The notes: a model not told the origin generated them from the letters alone. Positions 36,041 through 48,577 are shown, counted from the first letter of the stretch. The stretch is 64,000 nt of DNA from Thermothielavioides terrestris NRRL 8126 (GCF_000226115.1 NC_016461.1:930001-994000), one strand, 5' to 3'. Numbers and translations are program-made.

Positions 36041-36302
36041 GTGCTGCTTGACCTCGTTAGCCAAAGTAGCGGAGCACTTAAACCAAGTCGGAACTTTGGA
36101 GGAGTGCAAGATTGATGTATTGCAAGAGTATAGAATGTAGGCAAGTGCCTGCCTAAATACAGGAGTGTAGTGGCCTGTGCGTAAGGTGGCCTGTGCACTG
36201 TTGCGGGGCCCAGTGCTGTTGTAGGGCCCAGTGGGCCCAGTGGGCCCACACTTGCGCAGTTGGCCACAGGTGGCCACAGGTGACCCACAACTGCGTGTAA
36301 CA
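36023..36302. repeat. TRIM-like element, right LTR
   Basis: 280 bp partner of 35007-35286, starting TGTTATACG and ending CGTGTAACA. Confidence 0.88.
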
Positions 36303-36307
36303 GTGAC

Positions 36308-37672
36308 GCTCAACGTGCTAAGCGGCTTATACCTAATCTTCTACATTGACCTAGTCGAATAAGCAGCCTCTAACCTACTCCCTTTGTAGAAAGTTATAGA
36401 TAAACGACTAGACCTTATATAAGTTATATTAGAGGAGGGGGTTCTCTAGTAGGAGTATAAAGTAAAGGCGATCCTTAAAGCTTAGAATGTAAGGAGGAGG
36501 GGAAACAACCGCGATATATACATTAAGTGGGTAGGTTACAACAAGCTAATGTAGGAGCCCTTAGAGAACTTCTTAGATACTGCTATACTTGACGAGTTTA
36601 AGTGGGAATAGGGAGATATAGAGTATAACGATAGGCTAGTATTAAACAAGAAGAGAATAGGAAAACGCAATATTTATATATAAACTACCTTATAAGAAAC
36701 AACAATAATAAAACGAATATAGCTCGGTAGTACTACTAGGTATATAGTTATTCTAATATATCTAGCTATAGCCTTATTATAAAAGAACAATAAGAAAAAT
36801 ATAAGTGTAGGGAGGCCCTAACGTACTAACTAGGTCTCTTTCCTTAAATATAGATAGTCCTCTAGCCTTACCTTGGCATTAATCTTATAGTACTATAGGA
36901 TACCTAGGTATAAGCTAAGGGGAGGTAGGGTTGGTAGCCAATATATTACCTATTCTAGGATCTCTAAGGTAGGGCGAAGGCGAATATTAAAGTTGCTACA
37001 ACTACTTTAGTTGGTAGGTTGGTTCAATAATAGGTTGAGGCGTAGAATAAAACGGGAATAGGGCTACGGTAGAGGATAGGACTATCTCTAGCCCTACTCT
37101 ATAGCCTCTTCGTCTCTAGATAATACTATATCACTAGTAGGCAAGTACTTAATACCTTTATTAGGCGACGAAAGCACCTTTATAATCAGCTATCTATTGG
37201 ACCTACTAAGGGTCTAGGGAGAAAGATTAGTATATTAACGAGGGATGTAGACAAAGTTCTTAATAGGAGAGGATAAATAGCGCTAAGGACGTAGAACGAA
37301 GGGAACTAGGGCAATATTACGTTTAATAGGACTTGTGCTATAGCTACCTTATAGAGAGGGGCTAGATTATAGCGAGCTTAAAACGTAGTCGACAAGATAG
37401 TTGTTAGTATTAACGACTATTGTAATAGCGTCGACTAGATAGTATATATTACGTTAGTAGGCTTCTTTATTGCTTATTAAGCGATGAGTTAGGTAGGCGG
37501 CTAGCTAGGCGGAGCAGTCTAGGGAAGAGGTAGACAGATTATAGAGCACTAAGGCCCTATAGTAGCTCAGTATAGTAGGGGAGGCTACTAAGGTCTAGGG
37601 GATAGTATAAGTTAGGGTCTATTTAGTAGCGGATAGAGGGAGCAGTGCTAGCTGAGTAGGGATATAATATAT
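36308..37672 (+). pseudogene. Gypsy-1 pol 3' end with chromodomain-like remnant
   Basis: Continuation of gypsy-1 after the TRIM-like element. Around 36.53-36.61 kb the plus strand reads a WEPLENFLD-like stretch (Trp codon now TAG) with a following DEF, the end of a chromodomain as carried by chromovirus integrases. The remainder to 37672 is RIPed non-coding 3' sequence. Confidence 0.65.
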
Positions 37673-37854
37673 TGAGGAGAGGAGCGAAGTGGGGCTATGC
37701 AGGATGCAGAGACATATGTATCCCGGGAGGTGCTCCTCTCATGCAGGGTGGGAGGAGCACCGAGGTCTATATACATGTGTGGGCAGAGCTGACATGTGCC
37801 CCCTAAGCGCAGGGAGCCTAGCAAGTGGAGTCACGTGTGCACCAGCATGCGACA
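37673..37854 (-). repeat. Copia-3 outer left LTR
   Basis: 182 bp, TGAGGAGAGG to GCATGCGACA; followed by 95 bp of element interior and then a second LTR. Confidence 0.9.
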
Positions 37855-37949
37855 TACCCCCTAGACAGGCTCGCAAGAGGCTGTCTGTGGAACATGTATG
37901 CTGGGCACTGACTCTGGAGCTCGCATTGCTAGGCGCATTGAACTGTAGC

Positions 37950-38131
37950 TGAGGAGAGGAGCGAAGTGGGGCTATATAGGATGTAGAGACATGTGTATTC
38001 CAGGAGGTGCTCCTCTTATATAGGGTGGGAGGAGCACCGAGGTCTATATACATATGTGGGCAGAGCTGATATATACCCCCTGAGCGTAGGGAGCCTAGCA
38101 AGTGGAGTCATATATACACTAGTACGCAACA
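37950..38131 (-). repeat. Copia-3 middle LTR
   Basis: 182 bp, TGAGGAGAGG to ACGCAACA; more RIPed than the outer left LTR. It joins directly to the same 95-bp interior sequence and then the rest of the element. The 5 bp to its left (GTAGC) are not repeated at the right end of the element, so it is not a separate insertion. Confidence 0.85.
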
Positions 38132-38794
38132 TACCCCCTAGACAGGCTTGTAAGAGGCTGTCTATAGAACACGTATACTAGGCACTGACTCTAGAGCTTA
38201 CATTGCTAGGCGCATTGAACTATAGCCTCTAGTATTGATCCTACTATTGTATATAATCGTAGCTATTATATAAGTATTGCTATACCGTTATATAAGCATT
38301 GTCTAGCTACCTACGTTAGCGAACTGCGTAGTACGTTGTATATAGTTAGATTTAGAGGTTCTATTGTTAATATTTAGAGGCGCTATTGTTGACATTGATA
38401 TAAGCGCTATTGATTGTATTGTATATATTTCCTAATTACGCTACGTAGTCTATTCCTATCCCTTATTTAGGTACGCTATTGAGTTGTATTTCGAATTACG
38501 CTACTTTGATTATAGGTTTATATTACGTAATTGAGCATTGTAATTATTTAGGTATACACTATTGTAGCTATTATTGCCCAACGTCTTGAATATATACCTA
38601 CTATTGTCGCCTATTGTTGTATTTACACTATATAGACAATATTGCAGTGCTATAGGCTAGTCGATAGCTATACTCTTAGAAGTATATAATTGTAGTAAAT
38701 ACACTTTAAACCTTCTTTCGAACTCTTCCTTTATAGATTGTAAACAATAGTAGTAGCATTAGTAACAACAATAATATTAACAACAACAATAGCT

Positions 38795-39715
38795 ATACCG
38801 TCTACTATATGCCTCACCGCCTTTAAGAAGGCTTACACTACCAAGGTGGTTAAGAACAAGCTTGCCCTGCTCTTGGCCACCCCCTCCAAGTCTAGCGCTA
38901 GCGCTAGCAAGAAGTAAGTACACTGTAGATTGCCTAGCTAGTACAATGCGTATATCTATATATCTAACACTTGTAGTAGGACCCCTGCTATGCCTAAGAC
39001 CCCTATTACGTCGAAGACCCCCTCTAAGTGTATAGCGCCCTCCTCCTCCTTCTCCTCTTCGGAGGAAGAGGAGGAGGAGGGCGCCCTTAGAGAGGTGCTC
39101 TACCTTAGCTACCTCAAGTCCACTATATATAGTAAGAGCAATAGGGAGTACTAGGAGGCCTTTGGCAAAGCTGTCTAGTGTATATACTACGCGTATAGCA
39201 AGAAGTGCCGTTCTATATAAGTATATCAGTATAGTCGGTAGGTACACTATACTAATAGAGCAGTCTTAACAACATCTTCTTAGTCGTTAAACAGTTCTTA
39301 GCCATAATATAGGGGCGCTAAGCCCCTAAGTCTAATCTTATAAGTAACAATAAATGAAATAACAAAGGAAAAGTGCTATTCTAACTATATATAGTAGGAC
39401 TAGAAGAACCTATATACTACTCTATATACTCTCTTTACTATAGAGGGTAAAGACGTCGACGCCAACAATAACGATAACGATAACGACGAAGAGCGTATAC
39501 CAACGCCTGCTAAGGGCAAGGGTAAAGGCAAGGCGAAGGTAGCTACGCCTACTAAGAAGGCTAAGAAGGCTAAGAAGGAGGAGAGCAAGGAGGAAAACAA
39601 AGATAAGGATAAGGAGGAGGCTACTCTAGGCTTTGACCTAGATACGCTAGTATATAGTGTAGCTATAGCGGTATTTACTACGCTTACCCCTAAAAAGAAG
39701 AAGGGCGGTAAATAG
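38795..39715 (+). pseudogene. RIPed copy of the antisense copia gene
   Basis: Aligns with 26545-27458: the Lys/Ala-rich start, the Ser/Glu stretch, the position of the Cys cluster, the KGKGKGKAK block and the KKKKGGK end are recognisable, and so are the intron positions. The start codon is now ATA and several Cys codons are lost. Its presence shows the antisense gene was part of the family before copia-3 was RIPed. Confidence 0.8.
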
Positions 39716-39806
39716 TCTTATATTTTTATTTATTGTTTTATAGGTATAGGCACCCCCTAGTCTATTTCACGCTAGTATACACTTTTGTTTTTAGTTTATT
39801 TTTATT

Positions 39807-42800
39807 TATACTTTACGTTCCTATCCCCCTAATTGTCTCCCTAAACTATATAACGTATATCCTATAGGTTAAGGAGCTCCCTAAAGTGTTTAAACTTCTA
39901 GCGAGTCAACACCTTTATAAGCCTATCTATAGGCATCTTTACAGTTGGCAAGTACACAACCTTGAAAGACCCCTTTATATATTTCTAACGTAGCTATATA
40001 TTATAGATGTCAATATAATATAGGCGAGTACTAATACGTTCGTTCTCACCTACTATAAGGCGAATAGTCTATATATTGTTATAGAATATAGTCTAAGGTA
40101 TACCTAACTTAAGTTGTAAATCGCTAAGGAAGCGCTTAAACGCTATTGTTTCCTATATTATAGTAGATAGAGCGAAGAGCTCTACCTCTATAGACGAAGT
40201 AGTAACTATATCCTAGCGTATAGCCTTCTAATAAATAAGCCTACTAAATAGAGAGATAAGGTAGCTATACAACGACCTATATATATTAGGGTCATCTATA
40301 TACAATACGTCCCCTACAATAAGTAGGATCTATATAGGAGTAGTATCCTATAGTATACCCCTGAACTAAATAGCGAGGAAGTATATACTAAAGAGGTAGG
40401 AGATCGTATACTTTATAACATTGATGTATATTCTTAAGAGGTTCGTTAGGAAGTATAAGAGCAACAAAGCTAAGAACACGACTTCTACGTATAGTACAAT
40501 TATAGTATAGAGCAGTGATCTAACAAGCTCCTAGTATAGTTTAATCTATACTCGAATAGCTATACCAATAAACTTACAAAGCTCTATTACAGGGAGAGGG
40601 ATACTTGGAAAGGTGATTTAATCTACGAGACCGAAACGCTTTACAATCTTCTTAATATATTAGTTAAGACAGAGCTAGATCTTACGTTGTATATAGTCGT
40701 AGATTACCCTAATACCTAGGAACTAAGCTACGTCCCCCTTCTTATACACTTTGTACTTCGCTTTCAGAGTATTAATAATCCTCTAAGCCTCTTCTATATA
40801 GTCTCTATAGTAGAAGACTAGATAGTTATCTATATAGAATAGTATAAGTATATGCCGTTGGCGGTCGAAGAACAAGTATAGTTCCTTAGGCGAAGCTATA
40901 AGGCCAAGCTTCCGAAGTACGCTAGAGAACTCTTAGTACTAGAGCAACAGAGACTCTTGTAAGCTATATAGAGCTCTCTATAGTTCTATAAGAAATCTAG
41001 GCTCTTTGAATCCTTTAGGCATCTTATAGACAATACCCTTAGGCAGGTCGGCGTTTAAGAACGCCTATACTACGTCGAACTGCTTAACCTTAAGATCAAA
41101 CTACGTAGCGATAGCTATTATTATATAGAACAAGCGTACTACAAATATAGCTATATAAGTGCTTTGTAGAGTAGTAAGCTCCTAAAGATCCTTATGAACG
41201 TAGATATACGATTTACACTTCTCGAGGTTGCTATCCTAATCGAACTTATAGACGAAAACCCACTTTAGAGGCAGTAGTTTCCCCTTAAAGGTCTTACGCT
41301 ATATTTTACGCTATATCTTTCTATTGACGAGATTACAAATCTCTTCCTTAGCTACTTTTATAAACTTATACCCTTAAAGGTAGTTAGCAAGATCTTTCTA
41401 GCGCTTAGGAAGCTTAGCAAGGTCGTCGAAATACACTCTAGGCCTACTTAGCGTTGCCCTAAGATATATATTACAATATTAGTAGACTACTACTATAAAA
41501 ACTATATATAGTGTACAGTGCTAGATACTATTGCTCTCCTATAGAGCGTTTATAGGGTTATCTAAAAATGTATAGCTAAACGAATACTATATATACTAAT
41601 CTAGTATATTGATGCCCTCCTTATAGTATATAGGGGCTACAAAGTACACTAGACCACCGCTTCTATCTATATCGCCGCTAGGAGACTGTCTATAGATCCG
41701 TCTTAACTAATAAGTAGGTAGTCTATAAGTCTTATATATATATTTGCGCTTCTCCCTTGTTGGCTAGGCTATAGGTGTTCTAGAATTAGGCTAAGAACTA
41801 TAGTTTAAAGCGTCTTCCTAATTGTCTAGAGCCTTTAGCTAATCGCCAAGGCGGTCGACCTCCTTATTGCTACTAGGAGTATCGACTATAGTAGCACTTA
41901 CTATTGTACTGCCCTAGCTAGTACTCCTAGCTATACCGCTAGCGACGCTACTATTAGCGTTTCTAATAACTATATTAAGGGCCTCTAATAATATAGTTCC
42001 TACCGTTCTACTATCATTGCTAGTACTATAATTAGTAGGGGGGCTACTCTCTCTAAATACGTCTAGGCGTTCTTAGTATAGCTCTAGAGTTGGTTCTAGA
42101 GTGTAAAGACTATTAGTGGGCTCTTTACCTAAACTCTAGCTACGATACTCAAGTACTTCTATACCCCCTAGATAGGATAGAGAGTAGGAAAGAGCCTACC
42201 CTTCTAGTTCCCATTCAGCTATATCCCCTAGATGTCCTAGAGAGCTAGAAACCGTTATAGGGTCTTTATAGGCATCTATAACTCTGAACGGCACTGCCTT
42301 AGTGTCCTAAGGCTCTATAGGGAGTTCAATGAGCTTAACAACCTTTTTAGCGACTACCACTAATTAAGTATTAAGCTGCTCTTTGCCCTCCTAGTAGAAT
42401 ATATATTTATCAAAGGTTACGTTATACGTTGTAATGACCTTCCTAAGTTTCAACACTTAAATGCAATAAATATTAGACGCCCTATATCCAATAAGATACC
42501 CGATATACGCTCTAGGTTTAACCTTCTTAGTACACCTTTTAATCCCCTTTTTATACTCCTTCGTTAGTAGGTACGTTTAGTAGCTATATATATAAATGCT
42601 ACCCTAGTTTAGGCGTAGGTCGGCAGTTAGCGTATACACTAGACTAGGCTAATACTAGTAGAACCAATGCTTAAACTAAGAGTCGAGTACCTCGTTTAGC
42701 AAGCGATAGTTGTAAACGTAATTTAGGCTAATGCTATATAAGTATATAGCTACAACCGTCGATTTTAGCTATAGGTTCTAAGGAAGTCTAGCGTCTATAA

Positions 42801-45171
42801 GCATTGCAATACTCTTAGTAATAAGTTCCTTGCCTATACGTTTTAAATCGCTATTAGGTTCCTTAGTATCTAAAGGTATAACCTCTAAATTAATACCCTG
42901 CTCCTACACCTAGAGCTTGTACATAGTATATCCTTTGATGCCAATAACACTAGTGTCGTCGTCCTGCCTAATCTTACAAATAGGCAACCTAAATTAGCGT
43001 TTTACCTAGCGTTCAAAGCGAATAAGCTTATTATATATATTGTTGTATATCTTATATATAAGAAGAGTTGCAAAGAGCTTTCTACTATACTTGTCTTTGA
43101 TAACTAATAGCTAGTTTAAGCTATTAAGTGCTCTTGGAAAATCGAATAGGTCCTAAAAGACCCTCTAAAATAGGTATAGTAACGGCCTCGATAGTAGGCA
43201 ATGCGAAATAACCTATTCTATATATATCTACGTATATATCTTATATTCTAGCCTATAAGGCCTACAAATCTATATACCTCTAGCGTTTAAGACGAGATGT
43301 TCTAGCACCTCTAAACTTAGATAACTAGCTCTAATGTATTAAAGAGTAGCTAGGTTTTCTCTTTTTAGAAGCGGGTCCTTCAAGGGCCTACCCTTCCTAA
43401 AATTCTTTACAACTATAGCGTTTATAGTCATAAATCTAGCAAAGCTTCTAGGGAGCGCTCTAAGAGTATTAGAGTAGAAGGAAAGAGCGTTATATTGTAA
43501 GAAGGTCAAGTTGAACTTCTTAACTAGTTGCCTAAGTACAATACTCTTTTCTAACGTTCCTCAATATAATATACAATCTAGACTATAGTACTAAGCGCCC
43601 TATGCTCGGAGGCGTCTCTTAGAGACGATATTAACGTAAAAGCCTTCTATAATAGCAACGTTGTCTATAACAAGGTCCTTAGTGTTCAGGCTATATATAC
43701 TGTTTAAAATGTTCTTAATAATCTATTTGCTATAGCTAGAGATGGGGAAGGATATAGTACTAGCCTTAATAGTTTTACCGCTTGTTTTAACGAACGTGCT
43801 AGGGATAAGGAGAGCCCTATTATTAATAAGATTGACTACTCTACAGTTGTTAAACAGAATATACTTGCTAAGTGGATATAGGCTAAACTTAAGAGATATA
43901 AATACACTATACGCTTCTTTAAGCTCGTTTATAATTGTTAGATCAATGATAGTATATACTTAGAGCGCTCTTAGAAATAAAGGACCTATACTATTATTAG
44001 AACTAGTAGCCTTAGCGTTTAATAATATATTTTAGATCTTCTAGCTAAGCTTTTAAAGCTCTACCTAAAGGTCGTTCTAGCGCTCCTTAGCAAATCGTTG
44101 GTATACTATATTTACTACGTTGCTTAGGAGCGTTATACTATTTAGGGATTCCCCTATTAGAGCGTACTAAAGTTGCCGATATTCCAAGGGAAGCTACTAA
44201 TAGCAACGAGTCTTTAGTATATATAGGCAGTCGCGGTTTTTCTTACGCTTCTAACCGTTCTTCTAACCGTTTTACGCTCTTAGAAGTATAGGGTAGGTTC
44301 TAGGCTTTGGGTAGACTACCGCTTTAGCCTAGAGGATCACTTTAAGTGAGAGAGCTAAGTCGAGGAGAGTTGGTCCTTTTCTACTAAGCTTCTTAGCTAC
44401 GTTAATATCCTTTAATATATAGGTTGTCTACTTAGGATCTAGGCGCTTCTATATAGTCTTAAAGAACGTAGTAACTACTATTATATTGGTGACTATAGCG
44501 ATATTGGCTACCTTTGTACAATAGAGGACTAAAATGTACTTAAGAATCCAAGTCCTAGGCTCGATACTACTCTAGCTGCCTCTAGCGAGTATAGCTATAT
44601 ACTTCTTAGTAAACGTAGTAAAGGTAGCGCTATTAGAGAGTACAATAATCTTATATAGCGTCTAGATAAACCTATAGGTGCCAATGATGTTCTTAACCTC
44701 TATAATATTATATATAGTATAGGCGTAGTAGTCGCTAATAGATACGTTGATCATCTTACAAAGCTTATTAACTATATAGAACGCCGTAGTGTCGATAGTA
44801 GATTTTAAGAACGCCTTATATAGTTTAAGGAACTTATAGTAGATCTCCTCCTTAGTAGGTTCAGTTGACTAAGGCTCCTAGCTATAGGTGTTAAGATCGG
44901 CTACCTTCTAGGTTTATAGCGTAGTATACTACACTTAAAGATAGTAATCCTAGACCGCTTAATAGGTAGTACCCTAGGTAGGCTATATAGGAAGGCCAAG
45001 TATCTTAGCTTCTATAGCGAGCTCGGTGTCTAGGTCGATAATATACTAAACTTATAAGTTGTTAGCCTCTTAGCGAATAGTAGAGATCTATCTTAGCTAG
45101 TCTTTAGGGCTATTAAGGGCTAGAAACACTATAACGGCAACGATAACGGTTTTCTCAGTTTCAAAAGGCAT
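39807..45171 (-). pseudogene. Copia-3 Gag-Pol pseudogene
   Basis: Alignable to the 1789-codon frame of copia-1 along its length but full of stops. The RT catalytic box (40825-40836) reads YIDN instead of YVDD. Changes are predominantly C-to-T and G-to-A. The longest surviving frames are spurious or short. Confidence 0.9.
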
Positions 45172-45348
45172 TTTAAAATAAACTAAGAAGTACTACGTTG
45201 TTTAGACTAAACGATAGAGGTAATATAAACTTATAAGAGTTATTGACGATCGAGAAGACTTAAAGTGGTTGTTGAAGAAAAGAAGAAGGATGGCCCTAAT
45301 TGGGCTACACTACTATTATAAGTGTTGTACACGAACTAGGCTTATAAC

Positions 45349-45530
45349 TAAGGAGAGGAGCAAAGTAGGGCTATATAGGATACAGAGACATGTATATCCT
45401 AGGAGGTGCTCCTCTTATACAGGGTGGGAGGAGCACCGAGGTCTATATACATATATAGGCAGAGCTGACATATGCCCCCTAAGCGCAGGGAGCCTAGCAA
45501 GTGGAGTCACGTGTGCACTAGCACGCGACA
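45349..45530 (-). repeat. Copia-3 outer right (5') LTR
   Basis: 182 bp, TAAGGAGAGG to GCACGCGACA, the 5' LTR of this minus-strand element. Confidence 0.9.
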
Positions 45531-46725
45531 TATGTCTATATATTGTTAAAAGCGGTCTAGAAAGACTATATCAACTTCTAGAATTTATACTTAAGGACTG
45601 TATAGCAAGTAGGCTATAAGCTTGTCTTCTTTTAAGCTAGGGTCTCAATAGCCTAGCCTATATTGTATACCTTAAGGATTTTCTTTAGACTAGACTAAAG
45701 GCGGGGGTTTATTGCCTATAATATAGAATCCTATTTATATATAGTATAGGCCCTCCGACATTCCTTATAAGATTTACTATAACTAGAAGTATATTTAACT
45801 TTAGTGCCACTAAGAAGGCAAGCGATATATTGTATATAGAACTCTCCTTTATTAGGGAGCAGTTCGTTTTCTTTGTCGTTAGAGTCTCCTTCGACAATGA
45901 ACCTGCTAATTAATAGCTTATTATTCTTCTAGCGATTATTTTAGTTCTATAACGTTATAGTTAATAGGCGACTTAGGTCTATAACAAGGTTATTTTAGAA
46001 GTACTTATATTATAGTCTTTATTATTATCGCTACTTAGATAGTAGTCTACGCTACTACCTCTAAGAGCAGTGGCAGCGACTAACATTTTAACATTCCTAT
46101 ATATAAATATAGTAGGTGAGTTTTAGAACTATATTACTATCGAAGGGGGGGGGACGAAGAGACTTTTATAGAAGCTAAGGCGAGAACAAGTAGTATACTC
46201 GAAGATATAGGCAAATATAAGGTAGGAGTACAAAAGAAAAGAAACGTATATAAGATAGGATAGGGAGAACAATATCGATATATAAAAAAGGGGGAAGAGT
46301 AGATTATAGAAGAGAAAGGAGAGGTGTACATTAGGTATAGGAAGAAAATGTAAAAGAGTATCAGATTATATAAAAGGAGGAGTTTTAGTAATAGTAGGCG
46401 GGGTTGGATTATATATAATTAGTAGGTATACCTAGTACAATGTAATTGCAATATATAAATGTATAAAGCGAGAAAGGGCTAATTAGCGACTTGCTAAAGC
46501 GATATAAATAAATAACTCGAGCCTAGACAATAGGACAGCTATAAATAGCAAAGCCTTAGCAGGCAACTATACTAGACTACCCTAATAACGAGATAAGCGT
46601 TATATAGCTAGATAGTAGGTGCTAGCATCTATTACAACTAGCGCTATACTAGACCTAGACCTAGACTACGCTCGATACAATATTATATATACTCTAGTTC
46701 AACCGTCTAACGAGGCGAGGGGGTA
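45531..46725 (+). pseudogene. Gypsy-1 3' tail
   Basis: RIPed, mostly non-coding remainder of gypsy-1 between copia-3 and the 3' LTR, ending in the polypurine tract GAGGCGAGGGGGTA (46712-46725). No conserved domain is readable. Confidence 0.65.
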
Positions 46726-46974
46726 TATTATAGACTAGGCTATACCTAGGCTAGGTATATAGGGCTATACCTAGGATCTATAGTAGCCCTAGGACGGACC
46801 TATAGCAGGCCTACCTCACGCCTAGAACAACGTTGGTCTAAACCTACTTCGCAAGCCCCTAAAAAACTCTACGTATAGGGACTATAGCCTATACTTCTCC
46901 TTTTTCCTTTCTTAAAGTAGTTAAATAGAACATTATACGCTTATCTGCAAACGCTATAAGGCTAGCACGTTATA
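46726..46974 (+). repeat. Gypsy-1 3' LTR
   Basis: 249 bp partner of 15374-15622, more strongly RIPed (TATTATAGACTAGGC at its start). Confidence 0.9.
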
Positions 46975-47399
46975 AATACTTATTTATTAAAAGTAGGTTT
47001 CTTTTATATTTTATAGCTCTAGAGCAATATTAACTAGACAATAGAGGTAAAGAAGCTTAAGGAGTAACAAGAGTATAAAAAAACTAGTAATTCCTAGCTA
47101 TTTATATTTACTATAGCTATAATAATAACGTTAATCTAGTATAAGATATAGAAGAAGATTTTAAAGGAGACTATTAAAGTATATACAATAGAGGTTATAT
47201 CGAGCTAAGTAATAGTGTTAATAAATAATAATAACGAGCTAGAGGACGATATTATAGATAGGGAGCTAGAATCGATCTTCTAGAGACAAATATATTAGAT
47301 ATAAAGATATAGGCTTAGATTTAAAATAGAAACAATAGATTAGGGTAATAGATATACAATTGTCGAAAGGTTATTTTAATACTAATATAATATACCTTA

Positions 47400-47652
47400 G
47401 ATACTAACAATAACTATTAACAACCTATAATAACTATCTCTACCCTCTAATAACTATCGATCTCCTAGGATAACTATCTTTACTCTAAGATAAATGTCCC
47501 TACCCTACAATAACTATCGACCCTTTGTAATAACTGTTGACCCTTTGCAATAACTGTCCCTACCTTGCAATTACCCTCCCTACCTTACCAGCACCCTCCC
47601 TACCTAGCGAGCACCCTCTCTACTTTGCAAGTACCCTCCCTACCCTACGACG
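47400..47652. repeat. Degenerate 20-bp tandem repeats
   Basis: Units such as CAATAACTGTCCCTACCTTG and CAAGTACCCTCCCTACCCTA recur about every 20 bp with substitutions. The left boundary is approximate. Confidence 0.65.
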
Positions 47653-47932
47653 CCTACCCCTACTATATAGCACCTAGCGATACTCTACGATACCTATCTC
47701 TATTATATAGTACCTAGCAATATCCTACAACGCCTACTCCTACTATATAGTACCTAGCGATACCCCGCAATGCCTATCTCTACTACGTAGTACCTAGCGA
47801 CACCTTGTGACGCCTACTCCTACTACGTAGCACCTAGCGACACTCCGCAATACCTACCTCTACTATATAGTACCTAGCAACACTCTACAATACCTATCCC
47901 TACTACGTAGTACTTAGCGACACCCTCTAATA
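47653..47932. repeat. Seven 40-bp tandem repeats (minisatellite)
   Basis: Exactly seven 40-bp units starting at 47653, 47693 and so on to 47893. Each begins CCTAY and contains a TACTAYRTAG core and a (C/T)ACCTAGCRA half. Each unit is two diverged 20-bp halves, so it grew from the 20-bp array to its left. Confidence 0.85.
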
Positions 47933-48395
47933 ATAAATATATACCTAGAATACTTAGGCAATGTATATTCATGCCTATATAGACCTAAGATATATATTAA
48001 TCAAATGTAATCGAAGCTAATTATATACAATTGAGTTTACTAAAGGTAGAATAAAGTAGAGTTATATTTATTCGATAGCATTTTCAACTTTATACTATTT
48101 TAAAATATAAATCTTAAACCCTATATACGTTCTTCTCTACTAATATAAATATCTTTTTTATTATACTCTTCTTCCTCTATTTCCTTATCTATTCTACTAA
48201 TACAATAGATTATCTTCGCCTTGACTTTAATCTCTATAAGGCTTTTATCCTTAAGTAATATTAAGCTAGGCTTATTTATACCTAGATTCTTTTAAATCTT
48301 TACTTTTCATATAGGGTTTAAGCTAGTATAACCTCGTTCTACACCTACCTAAAACGTTAGGGCGTTGCTACTTGCCAATAACGTATAAGGGATTC

Positions 48396-48577
48396 TGTCG
48401 CGTGCTAGTGCACACGTGACTCTATCTGCCAGGCTCCCTGCGCTCAGGGGGCACATGTCAGCTCTGCCCACACATGTATATAGACCTCGGCGCTCCTCCC
48501 ACCCAGCTTGAGAGGAGCACCTCTCTCAATACACATGCCTCTGCATCCTGCATGGCCCCACTTCGCTGCTCTTCTCA
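48396..48577 (+). repeat. Copia-2 5' LTR
   Basis: 182 bp, TGTCGCGTGC to GCTCTTCTCA. Confidence 0.95.
48477..48483 (+). promoter_or_regulatory. Probable TATA box of the copia LTR
   Basis: TATATAG preceded by ACATG, placed 82 bp into the LTR, with GC-rich sequence around it. Because TATATA is palindromic, the same site in the 3' LTR could in principle serve antisense transcription toward the second gene. Confidence 0.5.

Larger units (their letters stand above)
35007..36302. mobile_element. TRIM-like short non-coding LTR element inserted in gypsy-1
   Basis: 1296 bp: two 280-bp LTRs around a 736-bp interior without coding capacity, flanked by the 5-bp duplication GTGAC (35002-35006 and 36303-36307). 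The LTR ends are mutually inverted (TGTTACACG...CGTGTAACA). The interior holds GATCGGGGCGACT-type short repeats and a duplicated unit of about 178 bp. It is noticeably less RIPed than gypsy-1, so it inserted later. It must be mobilised by proteins of another element; no relative is visible in the window. Confidence 0.85.
37673..45530 (-). mobile_element. Copia-3: RIP-inactivated copia copy with three LTRs, inserted in gypsy-1
   Basis: Same family as copia-1 and copia-2, but heavily RIPed and of a slightly different LTR subtype (TGAGGAGAGG start). The outermost ends are flanked by TATAT (37668-37672) and TATGT (45531-45535), a 5-bp duplication with one RIP-type difference. The order is LTR, 95 bp of internal 3' sequence, a second LTR, the rest of the internal region, and a third LTR. 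Confidence 0.9.
15374..46974 (+). mobile_element. Gypsy-1: RIP-degraded Ty3/gypsy chromovirus-type LTR retrotransposon, split by nested insertions
   Basis: Bounded by two 249-bp LTRs and a 5-bp duplication AATAC (15369-15373 and 46975-46979). Subtracting gypsy-2, the TRIM-like element and copia-3 with their duplications leaves about 7.6 kb, a normal length for the family. In order on the plus strand: gag with a CCHC knuckle, reverse transcriptase, RNase H/integrase, and after the insertions a chromodomain-like C-terminus, a polypurine tract (46712-46725) and the 3' LTR. All frames contain many stops. Confidence 0.9.
46980..48395. other. Outer-element interior, left part
   Basis: RIPed sequence of the outer TIR element between gypsy-1 and copia-2. 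Plus-strand acidic/Asn-rich coding fragments (around 47.2-47.3 kb) suggest a decayed protein gene, not identifiable. It includes a minisatellite at 47.4-47.93 kb. Confidence 0.5.

Noticed and set aside
47653..47932. Regular 40-bp units considered as a CRISPR-like array
   Set aside because: There are no unique spacers; units are contiguous and the genome is eukaryotic, so this is a minisatellite.
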